Below are positions 16,500 to 24,994 of a DNA stretch of 35,414 nt, piece by piece. How positions within the stretch are numbered: position 1 is the first letter of the stretch; each line of letters starts with the position of its first letter. A program made the translations under genes and the position numbers. The DNA comes from an uncultured bacterium (GTDB lineage Bacteria > UBP6 > UBA1177), in NCBI GenBank assembly GCA_905235605.1, contig CAJOMF010000027.1:1-35414 (forward strand), in the 5' to 3' direction. Under the pieces are notes generated by a model that was given only the letters and a program-made list of their open reading frames with translations, was not told the origin of the DNA and ran no database searches.

Positions 16500-17600
16500 T
16501 TACTTTTTCTTTTTGTCGGTGTAGGAAAACGCTGTTCCGCTCTTCTTGACGATGATCTTTCCGTCGGTTTTGTCTGAGAAGAAGCCCGCTCTGACGAGCG
16601 CGGTGAGGATCCCTTTCCGCTGTGCTGCACCGATTACCATGTCGGATATCTCCATCGATTTCTTTGCGAAACCGTCCTTCGTTTTGGTCATCTGCCGGCA
16701 GTTCGATATCGTTGCGCCGCTTGCTCCCGCCGACATTGCCGCGTCGAGCATCTCTTTCGACTGCGTGTCGTTGCAGATGAGCATGATGTTCTCAAGGTTA
16801 GACATGTAGGTTCGTTCTATCGCGTTTTTGGCGTTGAGAGTCCGTTTTCTCCACTCGGTGCCGCCCTGGATCGAGTCGATGACGCTGATTATCTGACCCA
16901 TGCTGGCAGCCGCGCGGTTAGCTCCGAAGAAGGTTTTCGAGTCGAGAGTCGCAAGATTTACCGGATAGGAGAAGATAAAGCCCATGCCGGGACGGTCGAG
17001 GTGACCGCCTTCAATGAGGAGATCCATCATTCCCTGCGCATCGTGGTTGGCGACGACAATGTTTATCGTCTCTTTTTCAGCGGGGATCGTGATCCTGATG
17101 AGTCCCATTCTGTCGCGGATCCCGCCGCCGATGCCGTAGGAGATCATCGGAACGCCCGAACCTTTGTCGATCGCTGTTTTTGCGAGGGTGAACCCTTTTC
17201 CGCGCTGGGTTATCGCGCAGATACCCATGTAGTTCGACTGTCTGCTTTCAAGCTGGAAATCAAGTCCGTCGAAATTTTCGTTGTTTCCGCTTTTTTCAAT
17301 AAGGACTGCCGGTTCGGTGAATATCGAGCCGCGCCCTTCCTGCGAGAGGTCGGCATCGTAGACGATCTTGTCGAAAACTTCCTTCTCTTTTTCAGCCGGA
17401 ACGTAAAAGTGGTATGTTTCAAGGATGTTTTCGGCAACGCCCTTGCGGTTGAAAAGCCAGTGCTTGTCGGTCGAAACCAACGAGCTGCTGCGCTGTGCGA
17501 TATATTCGTCTATACCACATTCCTTCAGGGCTTCTGCGACTTTCGGAGAGACGTTTTTATAAACACTGCACGTGAATTTTGCGATATTCGTGAATTTCAT
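16500..17600 (-). CDS. Protein with three tandem P-II-like modules, partner of DUF1538 protein
   Basis: A 366-residue cytosolic protein. Three stretches have the pattern of the P-II nitrogen-regulator fold, with ferredoxin-like halves ending in a G-x-G-x-I-F-type strand: residues ~1-100 (ending GRGSIFTEPA), ~124-215 (ending RPGMGFIFSYPV) and ~268-356 (ending KTDGKIIVKK). The middle module is the clearest, with GLIRITIPAEKETINIVV and LLIEGGHLDRPG. P-II-like genes often accompany DUF1538 membrane proteins, and this one overlaps that gene by a single base, so it likely senses a metabolite and controls it. GGAGG 6 nt before ATG 17600 fixes the start; a longer frame into the upstream gene was rejected. 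The module assignment is by pattern only. Confidence 0.65.
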   Translation of the reverse strand: MKFTNIAKFTCSVYKNVSPKVAEALKECGIDEYIAQRSSSLVSTDKHWLFNRKGVAENILETYHFYVPAEKEKEVFDKIVYDADLSQEGRGSIFTEPAVLIEKSGNNENFDGLDFQLESRQSNYMGICAITQRGKGFTLAKTAIDKGSGVPMISYGIGGGIRDRMGLIRITIPAEKETINIVVANHDAQGMMDLLIEGGHLDRPGMGFIFSYPVNLATLDSKTFFGANRAAASMGQIISVIDSIQGGTEWRKRTLNAKNAIERTYMSNLENIMLICNDTQSKEMLDAAMSAGASGATISNCRQMTKTKDGFAKKSMEISDMVIGAAQRKGILTALVRAGFFSDKTDGKIIVKKSGTAFSYTDKKKK

Positions 17601-19513
17601 TATCTGCCTCCGTTGTTTGAATTCTGCATTTTCTTCGCCTTGCGGCTCGCGCTGATTCCCATGAGGAGGACAGCCAGGATCGGACACGCCGAAGCCATGC
17701 TGAGGATGCCGAAACCTTCGACGACGCCTTCAACTCTCGCGCCGAGTCCGAGACCCATGGCAAGAACGAGCGGGACTGTGACGGGACCTGTGGTAACGCC
17801 CGCGCTGTCCCAGCCGATGTTGACGTACTGCTCATCTGACATCAGCGTAAGAATGAGCAGGATTATGTATGACGGAATGAGCATCCAGAAAATCTGAATG
17901 TTCCAGATGATCTTCACTGCGCCGAGCGCGATGCCTAAGCCTACGCCGAAAGCGACCGCATAGATCAGAGTTGTTTTCTTGAAAGTACCGACAGAAAGTT
18001 CTTCTACCTTCATGCCGAGCGCGTTGAGTGCAGGTTCGGCCAGCGTTGCTCCGAATCCCATGATGAATGCGAAGAGAATGACTATCAGGTATCCGCCGCT
18101 GCCGCCGTTTTCGCCGAAAATGGGGCCTATCTGCGGGATGTAGCGGTAGATTTTTTTCTGTTCGTCGTAGTTTTTCTCAACGAACGGGATCTGCGAATAT
18201 TTGTTGTCGTCCTCTTTTTTGAAGAAAAATTCGTTGACTTCGCCATCAGGCGTGATCGACTTCTGCACGATCGCCTTGTCGAAGTTGTGCATCGTCTCCT
18301 GGCTGTCGCTCAGTTCTATCGCGCTGAAAGATGCGGGAAGACGCGAACCGACCTGTGTTCCGATCTTGGAAAGGCCGTATTCCATGCCGATCCCGAAAAG
18401 TCCCATGCCGAGGATCGAAATGAAGATCCCGAGGAAAATTTCATCCTTTTTAGGCAGTTTTTCGCGCAGAAGAACGACGAAAACGAGAAGGATGAAGATC
18501 GTGAGCGGAAGGATCGCCTTTGCCGCTTCGAAGAACTTCGTGCTTGCGACATTGACGAGGTTTATCGCTTCTTCAACTTTTTCGCTTGCCGAGAGAGCCG
18601 CTTCGGAAAACTGCTGCTTGACAGCTTCGAATTTTTCTTCAGAGCCGACTATCTGGAGAGCTTTTTCATGGTTCGAAACACTGAAAAAATCACTCTGCGA
18701 CATCGGTTCAGGCAGACTCATGTTGAGTGCTGCGCCGAAAATATATACTGCAAGGATCGGGAACGCGCTGGCCAGAGTGACTACACCGAAGCCCATCGAA
18801 TCGCTGTCTTCGCTGCCGACCGTTCTGCAGATACCGATACCGAGTGCCAGAACGAGCGGGACCGTGACAGGACCGGTCGTAACTGCGCCGCAATCCCATG
18901 CAAGACCTGTGATATAGAGGATATTCGGATCAAAAACGCCCCAGACCGTGAAAACGAGAAGGAGCGGAATGACTGATAAAATAAAAGGTTTAAGAGAGAT
19001 CGACTTCATGAAACGGAGCATGCCGGCGATGACCGCGATGCCGACACCGATCCCGACGAATGCAACGAGATATTCCGCTTTCTGGTTGAGCATCACGAAG
19101 AGAAGAGGCGCTTCCCACGGCTTTACGAAAGAACCGTTCGCCTTGAGTATCGCGATCGAAGGTTCTGCGTAAGTCGCACCGAAACCGAGAATGAAACTGA
19201 ACGCGATTATCGTGAATAGCCCGCTTTTAAGCGGCAGTTTGACACCCAGGATCTCGCCGAGCGGCATGATGCCGAGGAAAAGACCTTCGAGGAAAAATGC
19301 CAGTCCGAGAATAACGAGACCGATACCTACTGAAATGACGCCAGCTTCATAGATCGGCATGCCGAGGATCGATGACTGGAAGAAAATGAGATAGATGACT
19401 ACCGGAAGGACTGAGACAACCTGTTCCTTGAGCTTGTCCTTGCAGAAGCCTAGCAGCATCATCATTGACTGTTTCAGCGGGATTTTGAGTTTTTCCTGTT
19501 TGTTCGAAGCCAT
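17600..19513 (-). CDS. DUF1538 integral membrane protein, two DUF1538 copies fused
   Basis: A 637-residue polytopic inner-membrane protein with roughly 12-14 helices. It holds two copies of the DUF1538 pattern: GFGATYAEPS ... AVTTGPVTVPLVLALGIG in the N-terminal half and GFGATLAEPA ... GVTTGPVTVPLVLAMGLG in the C-terminal half, with a soluble loop of about 130 residues between. From memory, DUF1538 proteins of a halophile encoded as a gene pair (UmpAB) were reported as a Na+(Li+,K+)/H+ antiporter; cation transport is therefore possible but inferred. The start at 19513 has GGAG 7 nt upstream. It shares a transcript with the P-II-like gene downstream, and a consensus promoter lies upstream. Confidence 0.85.
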   Translation of the reverse strand: MASNKQEKLKIPLKQSMMMLLGFCKDKLKEQVVSVLPVVIYLIFFQSSILGMPIYEAGVISVGIGLVILGLAFFLEGLFLGIMPLGEILGVKLPLKSGLFTIIAFSFILGFGATYAEPSIAILKANGSFVKPWEAPLLFVMLNQKAEYLVAFVGIGVGIAVIAGMLRFMKSISLKPFILSVIPLLLVFTVWGVFDPNILYITGLAWDCGAVTTGPVTVPLVLALGIGICRTVGSEDSDSMGFGVVTLASAFPILAVYIFGAALNMSLPEPMSQSDFFSVSNHEKALQIVGSEEKFEAVKQQFSEAALSASEKVEEAINLVNVASTKFFEAAKAILPLTIFILLVFVVLLREKLPKKDEIFLGIFISILGMGLFGIGMEYGLSKIGTQVGSRLPASFSAIELSDSQETMHNFDKAIVQKSITPDGEVNEFFFKKEDDNKYSQIPFVEKNYDEQKKIYRYIPQIGPIFGENGGSGGYLIVILFAFIMGFGATLAEPALNALGMKVEELSVGTFKKTTLIYAVAFGVGLGIALGAVKIIWNIQIFWMLIPSYIILLILTLMSDEQYVNIGWDSAGVTTGPVTVPLVLAMGLGLGARVEGVVEGFGILSMASACPILAVLLMGISASRKAKKMQNSNNGGR

Positions 19514-19547
19514 TTTTTTCTCCATAAAAGTTCAAAAAAAGCGGGTG

Positions 19548-19575
19548 ATTATACGCAAAACGGTTTTGAGTTCAA
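19548..19575 (-). promoter_or_regulatory. Promoter of the DUF1538/P-II-like operon
   Basis: On the minus strand TTGAAC (19570-19575), a 16-nt spacer, and a perfect TATAAT (19548-19553), 35 nt before the ATG at 19513. Confidence 0.75.
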
Positions 19576-19612
19576 AAAAAACGGATCCGGTGGCGTCACA
19601 ACCCAAAATCTT

Positions 19613-19640
19613 TTGCTATTTTTTGTATTCTGTGTAAAAT
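19613..19640 (+). promoter_or_regulatory. Promoter of the DRTGG/HATPase/HydS-like operon
   Basis: TTGCTA (19613-19618), a 16-nt spacer and TAAAAT (19635-19640), 50 nt before the first gene. It is divergent from the DUF1538 promoter. Confidence 0.55.
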
Positions 19641-19690
19641 ATTTGCCGTTTTGTTTGATTACCGTTTTTTTTATTTAAGGTGTTTGAAAC

Positions 19691-20035
19691 ATGAAAATAA
19701 GTGAAATTGTTAAACTTCTCGATGCAAAAGTCGTTTGCGGGGAAGAGTTTGCCGACCGCGAGATCGAGAGGGCTTTCGCATCTGATCTGATGAGTGACGT
19801 TCTGACTACTCCTTTTGACAACGGGATCCTGATCACGGGGCTTGCAAACCCGCAGTCGGTAAGGACTGCCGACATGATGGATGTTTCGGCGATACTTCTT
19901 GCAAGAAGGAAAAAAGCGACCGAAGAGATGATCAGTTTAGCTAAGGAAAACGATGCCGTGATAATCGAGTGTCCGCTGTCGGTTTTCCACATTTCGGGGA
20001 TACTTTACAGTCACGGATTGCAGCCTGTTTATTGA
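19691..20035 (+). CDS. DRTGG domain protein
   Basis: A 114-residue cytosolic protein matching stand-alone DRTGG domains: MKISEIVKLLDAKVVCGEE, ASDLMSDVL in place of the usual SDLLSDVM, a central GILITGLAN...DVSAILLARRK, and a PLSVFHISGILYSHGL end. Stand-alone DRTGG proteins are recurrent neighbours of hydrogenase-type Fe-S proteins and small HATPases in anaerobes, as here. Their biochemical role is unknown; ligand sensing is inferred from CBS-linked relatives. AAGGTG lies 9 nt before the ATG. It is the first gene of a three-gene operon with gaps of 17 and 11 nt. Confidence 0.75.
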   Translation: MKISEIVKLLDAKVVCGEEFADREIERAFASDLMSDVLTTPFDNGILITGLANPQSVRTADMMDVSAILLARRKKATEEMISLAKENDAVIIECPLSVFHISGILYSHGLQPVY

Positions 20036-20052
20036 TTTTTTAAAGGTGAAAC

Positions 20053-20466
20053 ATGAAGTTTGAATATCACGTGGAAGGCGGCGATTTCCTTAATGCCGGA
20101 AACGCTTCGGGTAACATCAAGAAAGTTCTCAAAAAACTGAATGTCGATACAGGGGTGCTGAAGCGCGTTGTCGTCGCACTTTATGAGGCCGAAGTCAACA
20201 TTGTCGCTCACGCTTACCGCGGAACGATCACAGCCGATATTTCACCCAAGAAAATAGAAATCGTACTTGACGACGAAGGTCCCGGCATCCCCGACATCGG
20301 TCTTGCAATGCAGCAGGGCTACTCAACGGCTTCGACAAAAGTCCGCGAGATGGGTTTCGGTGCAGGAATGGGGCTTCCGAATATCAAGGCCAATGTCGAC
20401 GACATGAAAATAGAAACAGAGGTCGGGAAAGGAACGAAATTAACTCTCTCCTTTAATCTCGGATAG
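20053..20466 (+). CDS. Anti-sigma-factor-type ATP-binding protein (HATPase_c)
   Basis: A 137-residue single GHKL ATPase domain of the RsbW/SpoIIAB type, without a dimerisation or sensor domain. Motifs: N box LYEAEVNIVAHAY, G1 box DDEGPGIPD, G2 box GFGAGMGLPNIK. Such proteins act as Ser/Thr kinases of anti-anti-sigma partners, but no such partner is encoded here. In hydrogenase gene clusters of Thermotoga and Clostridia a similar small ATPase lies beside DRTGG and HydS-like genes, so a redox-signalling role is plausible. GGTG lies 5 nt before the ATG. Confidence 0.8.
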   Translation: MKFEYHVEGGDFLNAGNASGNIKKVLKKLNVDTGVLKRVVVALYEAEVNIVAHAYRGTITADISPKKIEIVLDDEGPGIPDIGLAMQQGYSTASTKVREMGFGAGMGLPNIKANVDDMKIETEVGKGTKLTLSFNLG

Positions 20467-20477
20467 CAGGAGGTCGA

Positions 20478-21857
20478 ATGACGACACACAACAAACGCCC
20501 TTTTTTTCATCACGCACTGCGAATCAACAAGAACAAGTGCATCGGCTGCACGCACTGCATGAGGACTTGTCCGACAGATGCAATCAGGATCCGCGGAGGA
20601 AAGGCTTCGGTAAACCCCGACAAGTGTGTCGACTGCGGAATGTGCATGATTTCGTGCAAACACGATGCGATAATCGTCGAACAGGACGATTTCCAGAAAA
20701 TTTTCAACTACAAATGCCGCGTTGCGCTTGTTCCTTCGGTTTTGATGGGGCAGTTTGACGAAAAATCAGGCACTAGATCGGTTTTTGAAGGTTTGAAAAG
20801 TGTAGGTTTTACCCATGTTTACGAGGTTTCCCGCGCATCGTCGCTTTTTGAAGAGGCTCAGAAAGAGTTTGAAAAAAGACCCGATGCCGAATTTCCTCTG
20901 ATTTCCTCTTTCTGTCCTGCTGTCATAAGGCTCATCCAGGTCCGTTTCCCCTCGCTGCTCAAGCATATCGCCCTTATCAAACCGCCGCTTGACATCGCTG
21001 CGGCGCACTGCCGTAACGAGCTCAAAAAAACAGGGATCAACCCTGCTGAGATAGGAATTTTTTACGTTTCTCCGTGTGCCGCGAAGATCGTTGCGATCAA
21101 ACATCCTGTAGGCGAAAAAAAATCGAGTATCGACGGGGTTATAAATATGGATCTCGTCTACAATAAAATTTATTCTTTTGTCTCAAACGACAAAGCCGAT
21201 TCGGGAAAACTCTGCCGTCCGGCGGACAACACCCATGTTGCGTGGGAACTTACCGGCGGCGAGTGCATCAGGCGAGACAACCACGCTATGGCGATCGACG
21301 GGATACACAATGTTATCGAGATTTTGGATAAACTCGAAAACGGCGATCTTGACGAAAACATAAATTTCCTTGAACTCAGGGCATGCGATGAAAGCTGCGC
21401 AGGAGGGATCCTTGTTCCGGGAAACCGTTTTCTCACAGTAAGGAATCTTCTTCAGCGTGTAAATCTGCCGCCGTGCGACAAGTCGGAAGAGGAAAAAGAC
21501 AATCCTGCATGTGCAAACTGCAGCCTTTTCGGCAAGTGCGGAAACGAATATCTCAAGGAGGCTTTCAACCTTGAAAAACTTCAGCCGAGATCAATGCTTT
21601 CGCTTGACGACGACATGGAAAAAGCTCTTGAAAAAATGGAGCATGTCGATACGATCATGCAGGTCCTTCCCAATATCGACTGCGGAATGTGCGGATCTCC
21701 CTCATGCCAGTCTCTTGCCGAAGACATCGCCCGCGGCATCGCAGAGATTGACCAGTGTGTTTTCCTCAGGATCACGGCGACCAAAGACGCCGAAGATGTG
21801 AAAACCCTTAAAGAATCAGTCCGTAACGTCTGGGGCAGGATCAATAATAACGAGTGA
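20478..21857 (+). CDS. HydS-like Fe-S protein related to [FeFe]-hydrogenase
   Basis: A 459-residue cytosolic protein. It has two ferredoxin [4Fe-4S] motifs (Cys21/24/27/31 and Cys50/53/56/60). A hydrogenase large-subunit-like core follows, with counterparts of the three H-cluster motifs: SSFCPAV (Cys146), SPCAAK (Cys200) and RACDESCAGG (Cys303, Cys307). The C-terminus adds CANCSLFGKC and a DCGMCGSPSC cluster domain with Cys427. All four cubane ligands are kept, but the first Cys of the hydrogenase TSCCP motif, used for proton transfer, is Phe145. It is therefore likely a sensory or electron-transfer relative rather than an active hydrogenase. No hydABC or maturation genes are in the window. 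GGAGG lies 4 nt before the ATG. Confidence 0.82.
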   Translation: MTTHNKRPFFHHALRINKNKCIGCTHCMRTCPTDAIRIRGGKASVNPDKCVDCGMCMISCKHDAIIVEQDDFQKIFNYKCRVALVPSVLMGQFDEKSGTRSVFEGLKSVGFTHVYEVSRASSLFEEAQKEFEKRPDAEFPLISSFCPAVIRLIQVRFPSLLKHIALIKPPLDIAAAHCRNELKKTGINPAEIGIFYVSPCAAKIVAIKHPVGEKKSSIDGVINMDLVYNKIYSFVSNDKADSGKLCRPADNTHVAWELTGGECIRRDNHAMAIDGIHNVIEILDKLENGDLDENINFLELRACDESCAGGILVPGNRFLTVRNLLQRVNLPPCDKSEEEKDNPACANCSLFGKCGNEYLKEAFNLEKLQPRSMLSLDDDMEKALEKMEHVDTIMQVLPNIDCGMCGSPSCQSLAEDIARGIAEIDQCVFLRITATKDAEDVKTLKESVRNVWGRINNNE

Positions 21858-21865
21858 TTGCGGCG

Positions 21866-22372
21866 CTATTTCTTTCTCACGCATTTCGTGAAATGCGTTT
21901 CGTTTTTGGCTGCCTGATTTTCTTTGGTTTCTTCTGCTGAAATAGTGAAAACGAAAATTTTTTCGCCGTGAAGCTGTGTTCTTGTCCAGAATGATCCGAA
22001 ATCAAAATTTTCTTCATATTTTACACATTTTCCGCAGAGTTCGCTTTCGCAGTTGTTCCATTCGCAGCTGTCGGTTACGGCGCAGAAATCGGGATTTTCC
22101 TCTTCCAGACATTTGTCGGCAAGAGTTCTGATTTCGTAAAGTTCAGGCAGGTGCCAGTCATTGAAACCGTTTTCTTCAAGATTTTCACAGTATTTTTCCG
22201 CATTTTCGAAAGTCATCTTTTCCACAGCCGTCTGCGACCATAAAAAAGGGTATTCGTAAGGTTTTTTGCGCAAAAAAAATCCTGCCGCAACGACAGCGGC
22301 AATCAGAAGAAGCAGAAAGATTCTTTTTTTTGCCGGGCGTCGGACAGGATATAAAAAACCGCGTGATCTCAA
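21866..22372 (-). CDS. Membrane-anchored DUF1566 (Lcl C-terminal) protein
   Basis: A 168-residue protein with a basic N-terminus, one membrane helix (IFLLLLIAAVVAAGFFL) and an extracytoplasmic DUF1566-like domain. The typical WSQTA...FENAEKYCENL...GFNDWHLPELYEIRTLADKC block and the ending THFTKCVRKK are present. Cys residues of the domain are frequent and may be disulfide-bonded. The same domain closes the 852-residue lipoprotein at 31554-34112. The only plausible start is a TTG four bases after the rho stop, without a good ribosome binding site, so translation is probably coupled to rho. It converges with the HydS-like gene, whose stop is 8 nt away. Function unknown. Confidence 0.7.
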   Translation of the reverse strand: MRSRGFLYPVRRPAKKRIFLLLLIAAVVAAGFFLRKKPYEYPFLWSQTAVEKMTFENAEKYCENLEENGFNDWHLPELYEIRTLADKCLEEENPDFCAVTDSCEWNNCESELCGKCVKYEENFDFGSFWTRTQLHGEKIFVFTISAEETKENQAAKNETHFTKCVRKK

Positions 22373-22376
22373 AGGT

Positions 22377-23627
22377 TTATGCGTTCATAGCCTTGAGGAA
22401 ATCCTTGTTGGATTTGGTTTTGCCCATCTTGTCGAGCATGAACTCCATGGAGTCGATGACATTGAGCGGATGGAGAAGTTTTCTGAGGATCCAGACTTTG
22501 TTGAGAACGTCCGGCTCGAGAAGAAGCTCTTCCTTTCTTGTCGCCGACTTGTTGATGTCGAGACACGGGAAAATTCTCTTTTCCATGAGCTTTCTGTCAA
22601 GGTGGACTTCCATGTTACCGGTTCCTTTGAACTCTTCAAAAATGACTTCGTCCATACGGCTTCCGGTATCGATAAGAGCAGTCGCGATGATGGTTAGTGA
22701 GCCGCCTTCCTCGATGTTTCTTGCAGCACCGAAGAATCTTTTCGGTTTGTGGAGAGCGTTTGCATCGACACCGCCGGAAAGGATCTTGCCTGACGGCGGA
22801 ACGACTGCGTTGTAAGCTCTTGCAAGTCTTGTGATCGAGTCGAGAAGGATAACGACGTCTTTGCCGTATTCAACCATTCTCTTAGCCTTTTCGAGAACCA
22901 TTTCAGCGACCTGAACGTGGCGGGTAGCCGGTTCGTCGAACGTTGAAGCGATGACTTCAGCCTTAACGCTTCTCATCATATCGGTAACTTCCTCGGGACG
23001 TTCGTCGATAAGGAGAACGATGAGGAAAATGTCGGGATGATTTTCGGTGATTGAGTGAGCGATGTCCTGAAGAAGGACGGTCTTACCGGTTCTCGGCGGA
23101 GCAACGAGAAGACCGCGCTGTCCCATGCCTATCGGAACAAGCAGATCCATGATCCTCGTTGACATAACGGTGCTTTTCGTCTCGAGATGGATCTTCTGAG
23201 TCGGGTAGAAAGGAGTGAGGTTGTCAAAAAGAGGTGTGTGTCTGTTCTTTTCGATGTCTTCGGACTCAAAAACCGATGTGATTTTCTGAAGTGCGAAGTA
23301 TCTTTCGCCTTCTTTCGGGCTTCTGATTTCACCGCTGATCGTCTGACCTGTGCGGAGACCGTATCTTTTGATCATTGACGGCGGAACGTAAATGTCGTCG
23401 GGACCCGGAAGGTAGTTGTATTTCGGGCTTCTGAGGAAACCGAAACCGTCCGTGAGGATCTGAAGGACGCCGTCCGCTTCAATGATTTCATTGTTTTCAA
23501 CGAGTTTCTGCAGGATCTCATAAATAAGTTCCTGTACTCTTTTCGATGAAGCCTCCTCGATACCGAGCTGTTCGGCCATTGCGACGAGTTCATCGGGTTT
23601 TCTGTTCTTCAATTCTTGTAAATTCAT
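22377..23627 (-). CDS. rho: Transcription termination factor Rho
   Basis: A 416-residue hexameric RNA helicase that ends transcription. It has an N-terminal helical RHO-N segment ([20 protein letters not shown]), a cold-shock-like RNA-binding domain ([21 protein letters not shown]) and the ATPase core. The P-loop reads APPRTGKT (Thr where Ala is usual). Q-loop [11 protein letters not shown] and R-loop region [20 protein letters not shown] are standard. GGAG 6 nt before ATG 23627 fixes the start; an in-frame TTG at 23639 overlaps that ribosome binding site and was rejected. The promoter at 23783-23810 leaves a leader of ~150 nt, compatible with the autoregulation known for rho, though no specific element could be named. 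Confidence 0.96.
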   Translation of the reverse strand: MNLQELKNRKPDELVAMAEQLGIEEASSKRVQELIYEILQKLVENNEIIEADGVLQILTDGFGFLRSPKYNYLPGPDDIYVPPSMIKRYGLRTGQTISGEIRSPKEGERYFALQKITSVFESEDIEKNRHTPLFDNLTPFYPTQKIHLETKSTVMSTRIMDLLVPIGMGQRGLLVAPPRTGKTVLLQDIAHSITENHPDIFLIVLLIDERPEEVTDMMRSVKAEVIASTFDEPATRHVQVAEMVLEKAKRMVEYGKDVVILLDSITRLARAYNAVVPPSGKILSGGVDANALHKPKRFFGAARNIEEGGSLTIIATALIDTGSRMDEVIFEEFKGTGNMEVHLDRKLMEKRIFPCLDINKSATRKEELLLEPDVLNKVWILRKLLHPLNVIDSMEFMLDKMGKTKSNKDFLKAMNA

Positions 23628-23782
23628 AAGATTCTCCAAGTGGTTGATAAAATATCGAAATCAAAGGACTCTTTCAAAGAAGTTACCCATTTCTTTCAAA
23701 CTGACTAGAACCATTTTTGATTTTTGTTAAAACACCCAAGCATTGGCATTGAGAGTGAACAAAACGAAATTCACGGGCAGGA

Positions 23783-23810
23783 TTGATAGTAAATAAAAGG
23801 CGTTTGTCAA
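23783..23810 (-). promoter_or_regulatory. Promoter of rho
   Basis: A perfect TTGACA (23805-23810, minus strand), a 16-nt spacer and TATCAA (23783-23788). The transcript would carry a leader of about 150 nt before the rho ATG. Confidence 0.65.
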
Positions 23811-23869
23811 GATTTTTTTGCTCTCATCCTGCAAATAAGCGATTTTCCTGAAAAAAATATGAGCGTTTT

Positions 23870-24982
23870 TTACTCGACTTTATTGTAATATATCCTTGCC
23901 GTGACGCGCAGAGGCTTTACCGATTCGCCGCCGGTGACGGAAATTCGGTAGGATATCGGTCCGTTATGACCTTTCGCCGCCTGGCTGACGTAAGCGATAA
24001 AGTATCTGAAGCCTTCGTTTTCTTCAGGAAAGAATATGCTGACAGGCGATTCTACAAGCTGTGACGGAAAGTATCCCATGACCGTGCCGAATTCGACATT
24101 TATTTCGGGCTGAGGGTCATTTTTCGCCGCGTTTTCGTCAAGATACCTGATCTCAAGAAGCATTTTCGCGTGCTGGTTCGGATCGGCGTCGAAATTTCCT
24201 TTAAGTTCATAAGTACTCAGTTGGAACGAAGGATTTTCGCTGTTTACGATGCCCGATTTCTTCATGACTCTGTAGCCGGTTTCGTCGGGGTCTCCATAAT
24301 CCCAGACCGATTCGAGGTCTCCTTCGAAGTTGACGCCGTTAAGTTTGTATTTGACCGGGATCCCGAGTGTCGGGCTGAAGTAGACTTCACCGGTAAATTC
24401 TGTGTTTCCGAGAAAGTCGCCGAGAGTCCCTTCGCTTATATTTCCGCTTCCAGTGTAGTGGCGGACTCCCGAATAAGAGCCGGAAGGAGTGTTTATAGAA
24501 ACGTCTTCCTCCTCAAGTTTGAGTGTCCAGTCGAGCGGGACATCGACTTCGACCGGCATTCCCGGGAGTTTTACCGTGAATTCTCCGCTTCCTTCTGTCG
24601 TTTCGCCGAGTTTCGGCAGATCTACTTCGATTGCCTCTTTCGGTTTTATCCCTTCACCGCTTTTTGAAGTGTAGCCGCCGAAAAAGATCTTTTTTGTCTC
24701 TTTCGTGACAGGAAACGGCGAGAAAAGCATCTCGGCTTCGCTGCTGTCATTGATCTTGACATCGATAACGTCGAAAACTCTTCCTGAAAATTCAGCCGTT
24801 CCCGATCTCTCAAGGACATGGAGCTTTTTCTCATTGGTGAGCATACCGATGTTGATAGCTGCGACACTTGTGACAGTAGGATCGCCGTAAGCGCTTTTTT
24901 CGGCGTTGAAAGAGCTTCCGCTTCCCCCACCGCATGCAAACGCAAGAAGTGCAAATAATGCAAAGAGCATAAATTTTTTCAT
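23870..24982 (-). CDS. Lipoprotein of unknown function downstream of uvrB
   Basis: A 370-residue lipoprotein with lipobox AFAC (Cys17) followed by GGGSGSS. The mature part looks soluble and beta-rich, with segments such as GSGEFTVKLPGMPVEVDVPLDWTL cut by acidic turns, and no Cys after the lipobox. No known domain was recognised. GGAG lies 6 nt before ATG 24982, and the gene begins 12 nt after the uvrB stop, so the two are co-transcribed. The link to DNA repair is likely accidental. Confidence 0.75.
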   Translation of the reverse strand: MKKFMLFALFALLAFACGGGSGSSFNAEKSAYGDPTVTSVAAINIGMLTNEKKLHVLERSGTAEFSGRVFDVIDVKINDSSEAEMLFSPFPVTKETKKIFFGGYTSKSGEGIKPKEAIEVDLPKLGETTEGSGEFTVKLPGMPVEVDVPLDWTLKLEEEDVSINTPSGSYSGVRHYTGSGNISEGTLGDFLGNTEFTGEVYFSPTLGIPVKYKLNGVNFEGDLESVWDYGDPDETGYRVMKKSGIVNSENPSFQLSTYELKGNFDADPNQHAKMLLEIRYLDENAAKNDPQPEINVEFGTVMGYFPSQLVESPVSIFFPEENEGFRYFIAYVSQAAKGHNGPISYRISVTGGESVKPLRVTARIYYNKVE

Positions 24983-24994
24983 GTCATTCTCCAA

